This document shows positions 1 to 5,731 of a stretch of 37,033 nucleotides of DNA, piece by piece. Below the pieces are notes generated by a model. It did no database searches. It had not been told where the DNA came from and was given only the letters and a program-made list of their open reading frames with translations. Location: positions 1 through 37,033 of the IMG/VR virus record IMGVR_UViG_3300011114_000290. One strand, 5' to 3'. This stretch comes from a virus. The translations under genes were made by a program, and so were the position numbers. Numbering within the stretch: the first letter of the stretch is position 1; each line of letters starts with the position of its first letter.

Positions 1-514
1 CACCGACGATCACAACGGCGCCGTGGTAGAAGAGATCATCGAGAGAGCGAGCAGCCGAGAGCATTGGCTAATTTTTTGCTCTGGCGTTGCTCATTCCGAA
101 GCTGTGGCAAAATGTCTACGCGGGGCCGGCATTCCCGCCGAGTCGCTGGATGCAACGCACAGCAAGTCTGAGCGCGAACGCAAGCTGGCCGACTTTGAAT
201 CTGGTCGAATGCGTGCTATTTGCTCGGTTGGAATTTTAACGACAGGCTACGATTTTCCTGCTTTAGATTGCATTGCATTCTTGCGGTCTACTATGTCGCC
301 AGGTCTTTACTTGCAAATGGCCGTGCGCGGCATGAGGCCGCACCTGGGTAAAACCGACTGCCTGGTTCTGGACTTTGCGGCGGTTGTAGCAACCCACGGT
401 CCAATCACCCACGTCCGACCGCCCAACAAAAAGGGCGAGCGGGAAGGCGCCGCGCCGGTCAAGGTATGCGACAACTGCCAAGAGTTATGCGCCCTGGCGG
501 CCCGTGTATGCCCT
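1..514. repeat. Left copy of the 514-bp terminal redundancy
   Basis: Bases 1-514 match 36520-37033 in the same orientation. The only difference I find is at 109 (A) against 36628 (C), a silent third-position change in an Ala codon of the helicase. The repeat lies wholly inside the helicase gene and both copies read in its frame. It is therefore best explained as the overlap of a circular or circularly permuted genome assembly, not as a physical terminal repeat. Confidence 0.95.
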
Positions 515-937
515 GCCTGCGGGCATCCGTTTCCGGAGCCGGAGCTCAAAAAGTTGAAATTGCAAAACGACGACATTATGGGACTGGCGGGTAAGGAAAT
601 GTCGGTCACCGCCTGGCGCTGGCGCAAGCACGTCAGCCGCGCTAGTGGCCAGGAAATGCTGATGGTCACCTATTACGGTGCGTTGTCGGACGCGCCAGTG
701 AGCGAGTACATGCCTATCAACAATCCCGGCTATGCGGGCGAAAAGGCGCGGCGGGTTGTGGCAACGATTGCCGTAGATGCCGATGTGCTTGTGTCAGACC
801 TTTACAACCCGCTGGACGTGGTAGCCGACATTCTGTCCTGCGGCGAGCCGCCAGACATGATTGAGTTCAAGATGGACGGTAAATTTCACCGTGTGCTTCA
901 AAGGAAATGGAAACTAGATGCGCCACAAACAGCCTGA
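2..937 (+). CDS. SF2 DEAD/DEAH-type helicase, C-terminal part (continues from 35834-37033)
   Basis: The frame is open from the left edge and is the continuation of the helicase begun at 35834. Joined across the circle it gives about 540 residues, and base 2 falls at about codon 230. This half holds the second RecA-like domain. The motif near 317-340 reads QMAVRGMRP, close to the usual QMxGRGxRP arginine-finger motif but with V in place of G. Near 468-525 there is a CxxC...CxxC zinc ribbon. SF2 helicases unwind or translocate on nucleic acid using ATP. Its place beside recombination genes suggests a role in phage replication or recombination, which is inference. The stop at 935-937 overlaps the next gene by 20 bp. 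Confidence 0.9.
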   Translation, partial: TDDHNGAVVEEIIERASSREHWLIFCSGVAHSEAVAKCLRGAGIPAESLDATHSKSERERKLADFESGRMRAICSVGILTTGYDFPALDCIAFLRSTMSPGLYLQMAVRGMRPHLGKTDCLVLDFAAVVATHGPITHVRPPNKKGEREGAAPVKVCDNCQELCALAARVCPACGHPFPEPELKKLKLQNDDIMGLAGKEMSVTAWRWRKHVSRASGQEMLMVTYYGALSDAPVSEYMPINNPGYAGEKARRVVATIAVDADVLVSDLYNPLDVVADILSCGEPPDMIEFKMDGKFHRVLQRKWKLDAPQTA

Positions 938-1109
938 GATCGTGACGGTCTACTACAACGCAATCAAGGCGGGGCCGCCGAAGTGCTGCCATAGCTGCGA
1001 GATGTATGGCGCGGATGGCTTGTGCGTGGAGTTCTTTAAAGAGCCGCCGGAAGAATTCGCCGCTACGCCGGGCGTGTGTGACAAGTGGACCCTTGACCTT
1101 CCCTTCTGA
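918..1109 (+). CDS. Small cysteine-rich hypothetical protein
   Basis: This 63-residue protein starts with ATG inside the helicase 3' end, a 20-bp overlap that suggests translational coupling. It has five cysteines (a CCHSC cluster, then two single Cys), and a Cys pattern of this kind could bind zinc. I do not recognise the family. It ends one base before the start of the VRR-NUC gene, so it is part of the same operon. Confidence 0.7.
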   Translation: MRHKQPEIVTVYYNAIKAGPPKCCHSCEMYGADGLCVEFFKEPPEEFAATPGVCDKWTLDLPF

Positions 1110-1110
1110 T

Positions 1111-1446
1111 ATGAAAACAGAACACGAAGAGCAGCGCGAACTGGTGCAGTGGATCCGCCAGGCCTGCGGAGTGCGGGTCTTTGCAATCCCGAACGGCGGC
1201 TTGCGAGGCATCGCCGCCGCTGGCCGACTGAAGGCCGAGGGCGGTTCGGCTGGCGTACCTGACCTGTTTGTGCCGGCTTGGCTGCTCTGGATCGAGATGA
1301 AGCGCGAGAAGGGCGGCGTCCTGTCGCCAGAACAACGGGACTGGCACGCCTATCTGACCGGCCTGGGGCACCATGTGATCGTCGGACGCGGGCAAGAAGA
1401 TGCTAAAGAAAAGATGCGAAACCTAGGGTTTGTCCCTAGGAATTGA
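1111..1446 (+). CDS. VRR-NUC domain nuclease
   Basis: This is a 111-residue protein of the VRR-NUC branch of the PD-(D/E)XK nucleases. The visible core is an N-terminal EHEEQ helix, the GVPD motif with Asp 51, then E62-x-K64 in IEMKRE, and a SPEQ helix with Gln 75. Stand-alone VRR-NUC proteins of this size are common in phages, and some members of the family cut branched DNA such as Holliday junctions. A role in resolving replication or packaging intermediates is plausible, since no other resolvase is visible. ATG 1111 was chosen over an upstream in-frame ATG because the domain begins there and it follows the previous stop by one base. Confidence 0.87.
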   Translation: MKTEHEEQRELVQWIRQACGVRVFAIPNGGLRGIAAAGRLKAEGGSAGVPDLFVPAWLLWIEMKREKGGVLSPEQRDWHAYLTGLGHHVIVGRGQEDAKEKMRNLGFVPRN

Positions 1447-1456
1447 TGCTTTTTTT
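1422..1456 (+). terminator. Hairpin plus T-run at the end of the VRR-NUC gene (weak terminator candidate)
   Basis: CCTAGGG (1422-1428) and CCCTAGG (1434-1440) form a perfect 7-bp stem with a 5-nt loop over the last codons of the nuclease gene. Seven T residues follow at 1450-1456. Nine bases lie between stem and T-run, longer than in a standard intrinsic terminator, so termination would be partial at best. Confidence 0.35.
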
Positions 1457-1459
1457 GTA

Positions 1460-1476
1460 GTGTAATGCTCTTACAC
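1460..1476. promoter_or_regulatory. Short inverted repeat, possible operator or attenuator
   Basis: GTGTAA and TTACAC form 6-bp arms around a 5-nt spacer just upstream of the gene at 1507. This is the only sizeable non-coding gap in this part of the operon. I see no convincing -35/-10 pair. Confidence 0.3.
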
Positions 1477-1506
1477 CAACCCGCAACCAGCGAACAGGAC
1501 AAAACC

Positions 1507-1692
1507 ATGAACAACAAACGAATCAACAAAGCAGCAGCCGCTCTTGCCCGCATGGGCTTCTCGGAAGTCACTATTGCCTCATGGCGAAAGTGGGTGGCTG
1601 ATGGCTGCGGTTACAGCCACGAAAGTGGCAAGCGTGATTTGCGCAAGTGGGCGCACTACACACGCCGCGTGTACAGCGTCAAAGGGTTTTGA
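1507..1692 (+). CDS. Small basic hypothetical protein
   Basis: This is a 61-residue, basic, tryptophan-containing protein with an N-terminal amphipathic stretch. ATG 1507 is preceded by AGGAC at a suitable distance and is preferred to the upstream ATG at 1465, which lies in the inverted repeat. The family is not recognised. A DNA-binding role would fit its charge, but that is only inference. Confidence 0.65.
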   Translation: MNNKRINKAAAALARMGFSEVTIASWRKWVADGCGYSHESGKRDLRKWAHYTRRVYSVKGF

Positions 1693-1743
1693 CGCAACCA
1701 ACCCAACCCAGCCCGGCCCAGCGCCGGGCATTAAGGAGCCCTC

Positions 1744-1818
1744 ATGATCCAAGACACCCTCTTCGCCATAGCCCTAGGGCTAGCTGGCGCCACCTTCCTC
1801 TTCCTGGCGCTGTCATGA
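1744..1818 (+). CDS. 24-residue single-span membrane peptide
   Basis: A 24-codon frame starts with ATG 1744 behind a strong AAGGAG site (1732-1737, 6-nt spacing). It encodes an almost wholly hydrophobic peptide (MIQDTLF, then about 17 apolar residues). Its stop overlaps the next ATG as ATGA. The strong ribosome-binding site and exact coupling argue that it is a real gene. A role in membrane disruption or lysis timing is possible given the lysozyme and holin 1 kb downstream, but is not shown. Confidence 0.6.
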   Translation: MIQDTLFAIALGLAGATFLFLALS

Positions 1819-2093
1819 ACGGCTCACCACCCTGCCCAATAGACAGCGTAGAGTTCATCTACGACATTGACGACGTAGAAGTGCCTTTAGTTTGCCACCT
1901 GGATTACGAGCCCGAAGACCTGGGCCATGGCGATCACCCCGACTACCCCAGCACCATGTGCCTGGCGGCGGCGTACATCAAGGACGTGGACATTTTGGGC
2001 CTTCTGAGCCCCGACAAGATTGAGGCAATTGAACTGCTAGCCTTGGACGAGCAAGAGCGCTTTGATGGCGATGGTGGGTACGATGAAGAATAA
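1815..2093 (+). CDS. Acidic hypothetical protein
   Basis: This 92-residue protein is strongly acidic, rich in Asp and Glu at both ends, and begins MNGSPPC. It starts in the ATGA overlap with the 24-codon gene. No domain is recognised. Small acidic phage proteins sometimes mimic DNA or bind basic host proteins, but nothing here proves that. Confidence 0.65.
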   Translation: MNGSPPCPIDSVEFIYDIDDVEVPLVCHLDYEPEDLGHGDHPDYPSTMCLAAAYIKDVDILGLLSPDKIEAIELLALDEQERFDGDGGYDEE

Positions 2094-2289
2094 GCCTCCG
2101 CCAAGCATTGGATGGTGGCCCACCGGCCAGAACAGGTTGCGCTGGTGGAACGGCCAATACTGGTCCTGGGCTTGCTTGGACAGCGACAACGAGCGCCAAG
2201 TGCGTTATTACAGCGCAAAAGAGGCGATTACTGACGTGGTGGTGTGGTATCCACGGCCTGACAGTTGGCCTGAAAGGAGCAAGACATGA
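2083..2289 (+). CDS. Small tryptophan-rich hypothetical protein
   Basis: This is a 68-residue protein with WW, WW and WSW clusters and a C-terminal VVWYPRP segment. The compact Trp-rich shape recalls short phage proteins of the DUF551 kind, but the match is only by eye. ATG 2083 has GGTGGG just upstream and is preferred to in-frame ATGs at 2062 and 2065. It overlaps the previous gene by 11 bp and ends in an ATGA overlap with the next. Confidence 0.6.
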   Translation: MKNKPPPSIGWWPTGQNRLRWWNGQYWSWACLDSDNERQVRYYSAKEAITDVVVWYPRPDSWPERSKT

Positions 2290-2393
2290 CTGAGGAGGAC
2301 GATATCCAGTACTACAGGGCAATGTTTCGCAACAGCCTGTGGTGGTCTGTGGCCCTGGTAGCAATGTTTGCGTTCATCGCCTGGCTGATGTGA
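2286..2393 (+). CDS. 35-residue membrane protein
   Basis: ATG 2286 follows a strong AAAGGAG site. The peptide has an acidic N-terminus (MTEEDDIQYY) and one predicted transmembrane helix of about 19 residues at its C-terminus. Stop and start overlap the neighbours on both sides. Small single-span proteins near phage lysis genes can be accessory holins or pinholins, but this is inference. Confidence 0.6.
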   Translation: MTEEDDIQYYRAMFRNSLWWSVALVAMFAFIAWLM

Positions 2394-2647
2394 GGTGCCC
2401 GCGATGCAACGCGCCAGCCGGCGTGCTTGAGACTAGGCAGCGCCCCAATAACCTAACTTGGAGAAGGTACAAATGCTACAACGAACACAGATTCAGCACA
2501 ACGGAACAACACGCCGTTTTCCCAGGTCGCTTGACGAAGCCTTTGGTGGCAGCGGGCACGCTATCACCCACTACCGAAACAGATGGTCATGGGTCAACCG
2601 CGCCGCCGTCTGCGTTCTTTGCGCTTTGGCACTGGTGTGGGGAGTGA
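2390..2647 (+). CDS. NrdR-like zinc-ribbon protein
   Basis: Read from GTG 2390, which overlaps the previous stop as GTGA, the protein begins MRCPRCNAP. It continues through VLETRQRP, RRYKC and HRFSTTEQ. This matches the zinc-ribbon plan of NrdR, the repressor of ribonucleotide reductase genes (CPxC...DSR...RRR..C...RFTT.E). The ATP-cone domain of NrdR is absent. Phages often carry such lone ribbons, probably as DNA-binding regulators. The ribbon ends near 2510. The remaining codons overlap the next gene in another frame and look unstructured, so the true end may matter little. Confidence 0.6.
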   Translation: MRCPRCNAPAGVLETRQRPNNLTWRRYKCYNEHRFSTTEQHAVFPGRLTKPLVAAGTLSPTTETDGHGSTAPPSAFFALWHWCGE

Positions 2648-2661
2648 CGCTGTGGACTTGA
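2473..2661 (+). CDS. Small membrane protein with RRFPRSLDEAF motif
   Basis: This 62-residue protein starts at ATG 2473 with a GGAGAAGG-like site at 2460-2467. The N-terminal half has an RRFPRSLDEAFG segment that I recognise from short proteins of many phages. The C-terminal part is a single hydrophobic helix (AAVCVLCALALVWG). It overlaps the zinc-ribbon frame by 175 bp and runs 10 bp into the lysozyme gene, whose ribosome-binding site lies inside it. It could take part in lysis, but no function is established. Confidence 0.6.
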   Translation: MLQRTQIQHNGTTRRFPRSLDEAFGGSGHAITHYRNRWSWVNRAAVCVLCALALVWGVTLWT

Positions 2662-3074
2662 AGAGCCAACTACTGCGGGAAGAAGGTGCCGAGTCTTGCG
2701 CGTACCAAGACAGCTTGGGCTACTGGACGATTGGCGTTGGCCGCTTGATTGACTCGCGCAAGGGCGGCGGGCTGTCGAGCGATGAGATCGACTTCCTGCT
2801 TGAGAACGATATCAAGACCAAAACCCGCGAGGTATTGTTGGCGCTGCCGTGGGTGCCCAGACTGTCCGAGCCGCGCCAGGCCGTGCTGATCGGCATGGCG
2901 TTTCAGATGGGCATCGGTGGCCTGCTCAAGTTCAAACGCACCATTGGCAGCATCGAGGATGGCCAGTTCGCCGAGGCCGCAGCAGAGATGCTGGACAGCG
3001 CCTGGGCCAAGCAGACACCGGATCGTGCAAAGCGTCTGGCCAAGCAAATGGAGACTGGCGAATGGACCCCCTAA
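2652..3074 (+). CDS. Endolysin, T4-type lysozyme (GH24 muramidase)
   Basis: This 140-residue GH24 lysozyme cleaves the MurNAc-GlcNAc bond of peptidoglycan at the end of infection. With the start at GTG 2652 the catalytic triad falls at Glu 11, Asp 20 and Thr 26, exactly the T4 lysozyme numbering (EEGAESCAYQD...YWTIGVGR). The C-terminal half keeps the usual helical domain with AWAKQTPDRAKRLA. GTG 2652 is chosen because GGGGAG lies 8 nt upstream and the alternative ATGs would add an unrelated basic leader. There is no signal peptide, so export should depend on the holin gene that overlaps its 3' end by 13 bp. Confidence 0.93.
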   Translation: MDLKSQLLREEGAESCAYQDSLGYWTIGVGRLIDSRKGGGLSSDEIDFLLENDIKTKTREVLLALPWVPRLSEPRQAVLIGMAFQMGIGGLLKFKRTIGSIEDGQFAEAAAEMLDSAWAKQTPDRAKRLAKQMETGEWTP

Positions 3075-3436
3075 CCGCAGGCGTCGAACTGGCGCAAACC
3101 GTCATCACCCGCATCTGGCCGGACAAGTCAGCAGCCGAAGCAGCGCAGCTAGCCGCCCAGGTCGCCATTGTCCAAGGCCAACTTGATGTGAACAAGGCCG
3201 AAGCCTCCAGCCCCAGCGCCTTCACGAGCGGCTGGCGCCCAGCGATCGGATGGGTCTGCGCTTTGGCCTTGGCCTGTCAGTACATCGCTAGGCCGCTGGT
3301 GCAGTGGGCCGGCATTGTGCTCGACCATCCGCTGCCTACGTTGCCGGGCATTGATGACAATTTGTGGCAGTTGATGCTTGGGATGCTCGGGCTCGGTGGC
3401 CTCAGAACTTTTGAAAAGACGAAAGGCATTGCATGA
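3062..3436 (+). CDS. Holin, GTA_holin_3TM-like
   Basis: This 124-residue protein resembles the three-helix holins named after gene-transfer-agent release. The features are a hydrophilic N-terminal segment, the SGWRPAIGWVCALALA helix, a second helix around YIARPLVQWAG, and a C-terminal LMLGMLGLGGLRTFEKTKG. Holins form membrane lesions that release endolysin. Pairing directly after the lysozyme, with a 13-bp overlap and GGAG at 3049-3052, supports the assignment. Unusually, this lysis pair is on the strand opposite to the virion genes. Confidence 0.85.
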   Translation: MDPLTAGVELAQTVITRIWPDKSAAEAAQLAAQVAIVQGQLDVNKAEASSPSAFTSGWRPAIGWVCALALACQYIARPLVQWAGIVLDHPLPTLPGIDDNLWQLMLGMLGLGGLRTFEKTKGIA

Positions 3437-3669
3437 AAGACTACATCGCAGGTGAAGCCAAGTGGCTGCTCCCAGCACAGGGCGCTGACTTACCACCGAC
3501 AGGGGCGAAATGCCTGATCCTTACGACGGGCGGGGTGTGCGTTGTCGGCGCGTGGGGGCAGGGGTGTGTAGCGTGGGCACCGCTCCCGAGGATGCACGAC
3601 GAAGTGCGCAATGCGCTGGACTCAGCAGACATCAAGCAACGGATGGGTCAATGGCCGAGGGAACTATGA
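3433..3669 (+). CDS. Hypothetical protein with GGVCVVGAW / VAWAPLP motifs
   Basis: This 78-residue soluble protein has a short beta-rich middle (GGVCVVGAWG, then VAWAPLPRMHDE). It resembles short conserved phage proteins of unknown role. It starts in an ATGA overlap with the holin stop and ends in one with the next gene. It has no signal peptide or lipobox, so despite its place after the holin it does not look like a spanin. Confidence 0.65.
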   Translation: MKDYIAGEAKWLLPAQGADLPPTGAKCLILTTGGVCVVGAWGQGCVAWAPLPRMHDEVRNALDSADIKQRMGQWPREL

Positions 3670-3875
3670 ACGATCGAATCAAGAAACTGGCCGAGCAAGC
3701 TGGGCTATTATATGAACGGCTTGGGCCTAGCGTTGAAACACGCTATACAAAAAAGAAAGAACGGGAGATTGAGCGGTTTGCAGACCTCATCATTATGGAA
3801 TGCGCCGAGTTGAGTGTTGGTTATACAAGCAACGTCAAGCTCCTGATAATGAACCATTTCGGGATGGAACCATGA
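3666..3875 (+). CDS. Short conserved phage protein (MNDRIKKLAEQAG type)
   Basis: The protein has 69 residues and begins MNDRIKKLAEQAG. It is mostly helical and charged, and ends around IIMECAELSVGY. This opening is shared with many short phage proteins of unknown function. ATG 3666 is chosen over the upstream ATG because of the ATGA overlap with the previous stop and the typical family start. Confidence 0.68.
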   Translation: MNDRIKKLAEQAGLLYERLGPSVETRYTKKKEREIERFADLIIMECAELSVGYTSNVKLLIMNHFGMEP

Positions 3876-4042
3876 ACACCATTATCCCAGCAAAAGAAGT
3901 TGCCGCAAGCATTTGGAAAATCATGGAAGAAGTCGCCAACAAGTACGCAGAAGAAGATCGGGAAAACTTGAAAGCAGCAATGCTTGACCAGCTTGGCGCG
4001 GCTATGTTTAACGGGCCAAAAGAAAAGGAGCGGAGCACATGA
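3872..4042 (+). CDS. Small helical hypothetical protein
   Basis: The 56 residues look mostly helical, with a charged middle (EEVANKYAEEDREN). It is joined to both neighbours by ATGA overlaps. No family is recognised. Confidence 0.62.
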   Translation: MNTIIPAKEVAASIWKIMEEVANKYAEEDRENLKAAMLDQLGAAMFNGPKEKERST

Positions 4043-4200
4043 CTGAGACCGAGAGAAACCTAGACCTTCTGCTAGGCGACGCCCTAGCGGAGAACGAGCG
4101 CCTGCGGCGAGAGATCAAAGCTCTGGAGATGGTCAATATGCAGCTACTGTTGATAGTCCACGAAACTGGAACCTTGCGAGTACGCGATGATGCATCCTGA
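4039..4200 (+). CDS. 53-residue coiled-coil protein
   Basis: ATG 4039 lies behind AAAAGGAG (4023-4030) and overlaps the previous stop as ATGA. The peptide (MTETERNLDLLLGDALAENE onward) shows a heptad-like pattern of leucines over about 40 residues, as in a short coiled coil. No family is recognised. It overlaps the next start by about 14 bp. Confidence 0.58.
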   Translation: MTETERNLDLLLGDALAENERLRREIKALEMVNMQLLLIVHETGTLRVRDDAS

Positions 4201-4597
4201 CACTGAGTTGCTGATGCACCTGGCATCCAACATCGTGCGCGAGTACCCCAACGGCGTCAGCACGGTCGACATGCATCTGCGCATGGCGATCTCGCTCGAC
4301 AAGACCCGCAAGATTCTGTGCTTTGCCCGCAAGGCGAGGCTGCTGGGCGTGGCTGGCTCCGGCGTCACCGCTCGATGGGCATCGCCTGAGCGGGCGGCAG
4401 AGCTAGACGCCGGGCGATGGACGAAGCGCAAGCTGCAGCACAAGGCCTGCCGGGACCGCAGGACGGCGAGGATTGCCGCCCGCCAGGCCGCATCGGAACT
4501 GGCGCCAAGGCGGGTCGCCAAGCCATTCAAACTTCATGCGCCTAACAGCGTTTGGCAACTAGCGGAGTTCCTATGCGACCCACCAAAGCGGCGATAG
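4187..4597 (+). CDS. Basic hypothetical protein, possible winged-helix fold
   Basis: This is a 136-residue protein. Residues about 20-60 (GVSTVDMHLRMAISLDKTRK, then ARLLGVAGSG) look like the helix-turn-helix and wing of a small winged-helix protein. The C-terminal half is very rich in Arg and Lys. This fits a DNA-binding protein, perhaps a regulator of the rightward operon, but the fold call is by eye. ATG 4190 is an equally good start. Confidence 0.6.
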   Translation: MMHPDTELLMHLASNIVREYPNGVSTVDMHLRMAISLDKTRKILCFARKARLLGVAGSGVTARWASPERAAELDAGRWTKRKLQHKACRDRRTARIAARQAASELAPRRVAKPFKLHAPNSVWQLAEFLCDPPKRR

Positions 4598-4794
4598 ACG
4601 CCATCCGCGAAGCCTACATGGCCGACGTTCTGACGATCCGAGCGCACATCTTGGCGCTCAATGATCCGCATCTAGAGGACGCCTGGGCCGGCATCGAGAC
4701 GTTCGCCGCCGTGGCGCTGCGGGTGATGGCAAAGACCAACCCGTCGAAGCTCAAGAGCGAGATGGTGACTGTGGGTATCTCGGCGCTGCTATGA
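4573..4794 (+). CDS. Small hypothetical protein
   Basis: This is a 73-residue, mostly helical protein starting MRPTKAAIDAIREAYMAD. ATG 4573 has GGAG at 4562-4565 and lies within the previous gene. It ends in an ATGA overlap with the GNAT-like gene. No function is recognised. Confidence 0.62.
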   Translation: MRPTKAAIDAIREAYMADVLTIRAHILALNDPHLEDAWAGIETFAAVALRVMAKTNPSKLKSEMVTVGISALL

Positions 4795-5237
4795 AAATCG
4801 CTCCGATATCGCTCAAGTTGGCGCAGGAATATGTGCGCGAACATCACCGGCACAACAAGCCACCAATAGGTCACAAGTTTAGCGTCGGCTTGTTTGTCGG
4901 TGACGTTCTTGTCGGAACGGCGACCGCTGGCCGACCAGTGGCGCGGATGCTTGATGACGGGCTGACGTTGGAGGTGACGCGCACATGCACCGATGGGACG
5001 CGCAACGCCAACTCAAAACTGTACGGCGCCATCTGCCGCGCAGCTACGGCGCTTGGCTATGCAAAGTGCGTGACGTACACGCAGCACGATGAGTCTGGCG
5101 CGTCGTTGCGCGGCGCTGGTTGGACCGTCGCCGCTCAACTTCCGGCTCGAAAGGGTTGGGATGCGCCAAGTCGGAAACGCTCCGACATAGGGTCGGCTGA
5201 TGTTGCGCGTATCCGCTGGGAAAGGGCGCTACTGTGA
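4791..5237 (+). CDS. XF1762-type GNAT-like acetyltransferase
   Basis: The protein has 148 residues and matches the phage XF1762 family, distant relatives of GNAT acetyltransferases. Visible marks are EYVREHHRHNKPP, VGTATAGRPVARML, LEVTRTCTDGTRNA, LYGAICRAATALGY and the ASLRGAGW end. The substrate is unknown. It is the last gene of the rightward operon, and its last nine bases overlap the converging gene at 5229. Confidence 0.82.
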   Translation: MKIAPISLKLAQEYVREHHRHNKPPIGHKFSVGLFVGDVLVGTATAGRPVARMLDDGLTLEVTRTCTDGTRNANSKLYGAICRAATALGYAKCVTYTQHDESGASLRGAGWTVAAQLPARKGWDAPSRKRSDIGSADVARIRWERALL

Positions 5238-5468
5238 GCGGTCGGCCTTACCGTCGAGCTTGTCAAATATGCGCCCCAGCAGGTCGCGTATCTCTTTGAG
5301 GTCGGACCTGTAATCGTCCCGCGTCACATAGGTCTTGGGAAGCTCGACCGACAGGCGGGTCAGGTCGGCTTGAAGCAGCTTGACCGAGGTCCACAATTCC
5401 CTCGCGAACCAGCCGGTAACGGCGCAGGATATGCCGAGGCCGGTGTTGAACAGGGACTGGTAATCCAT
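5229..5468 (-). CDS. Small membrane-anchored coiled-coil protein
   Basis: This 79-residue protein has one N-terminal hydrophobic segment (LGISCAVTGWFARELW) and then a charged helix ending IFDKLDGKADRSQ. Proteins of this layout are frequent near the end of the virion operon of podoviruses. Their role is not known to me; a lysis accessory role is possible. It starts in a TGATG overlap with the gene before it and is the last gene of the leftward unit. Confidence 0.68.
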   Translation of the reverse strand: MDYQSLFNTGLGISCAVTGWFARELWTSVKLLQADLTRLSVELPKTYVTRDDYRSDLKEIRDLLGRIFDKLDGKADRSQ

Positions 5469-5731
5469 CAGAGCATCCTCGCGAGCAGTGGCACGGCGCC
5501 ACCAGCACAGGTTGCTAGGGCATCGAGGAATTCTACACCGTGGGTCGGCATCAGGCCCGCCTTGACGGCTCTCATGTTGGAGAGCTTGTCCAGCGCCTCC
5601 TTGCCCACTGCGGCGAGCACCACGAGGCCGTAGGCTACGTCAGGGCGGCGGAAGATCGCTAGGGCGGCTAGGAAGATCAAGCTGCCATAGAAGAAGTGGT
5701 TGGCTTTGTCGGCGGGGAGTTGGGGCATCAT
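5468..5731 (-). CDS. Small membrane protein (DKANHFFYG family)
   Basis: This 87-residue protein has two or three hydrophobic segments. It begins MMPQLPADKANHFFYGSLI and ends HGVEFLDALATCAGGAVPLL. The DK.NHF.YG opening and the HGVE.LDALAT end are familiar from small phage membrane proteins and recall the YfiM/DUF2279 type. The function is unproven; a lysis or entry role is possible from its place after the ejection proteins. Confidence 0.7.
   Translation of the reverse strand: MMPQLPADKANHFFYGSLIFLAALAIFRRPDVAYGLVVLAAVGKEALDKLSNMRAVKAGLMPTHGVEFLDALATCAGGAVPLLARML

Noticed and set aside
1-514. True physical terminal repeat as in T7-like phages
   Set aside because: The repeat lies inside the helicase frame and the packaging genes are of the headful P22/Sf6 type. 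A circular-assembly overlap explains it.
2-937. Truncated or frameshifted helicase pseudogene
   Set aside because: The missing N-terminal half is present in frame at the right end; only the window break splits it.
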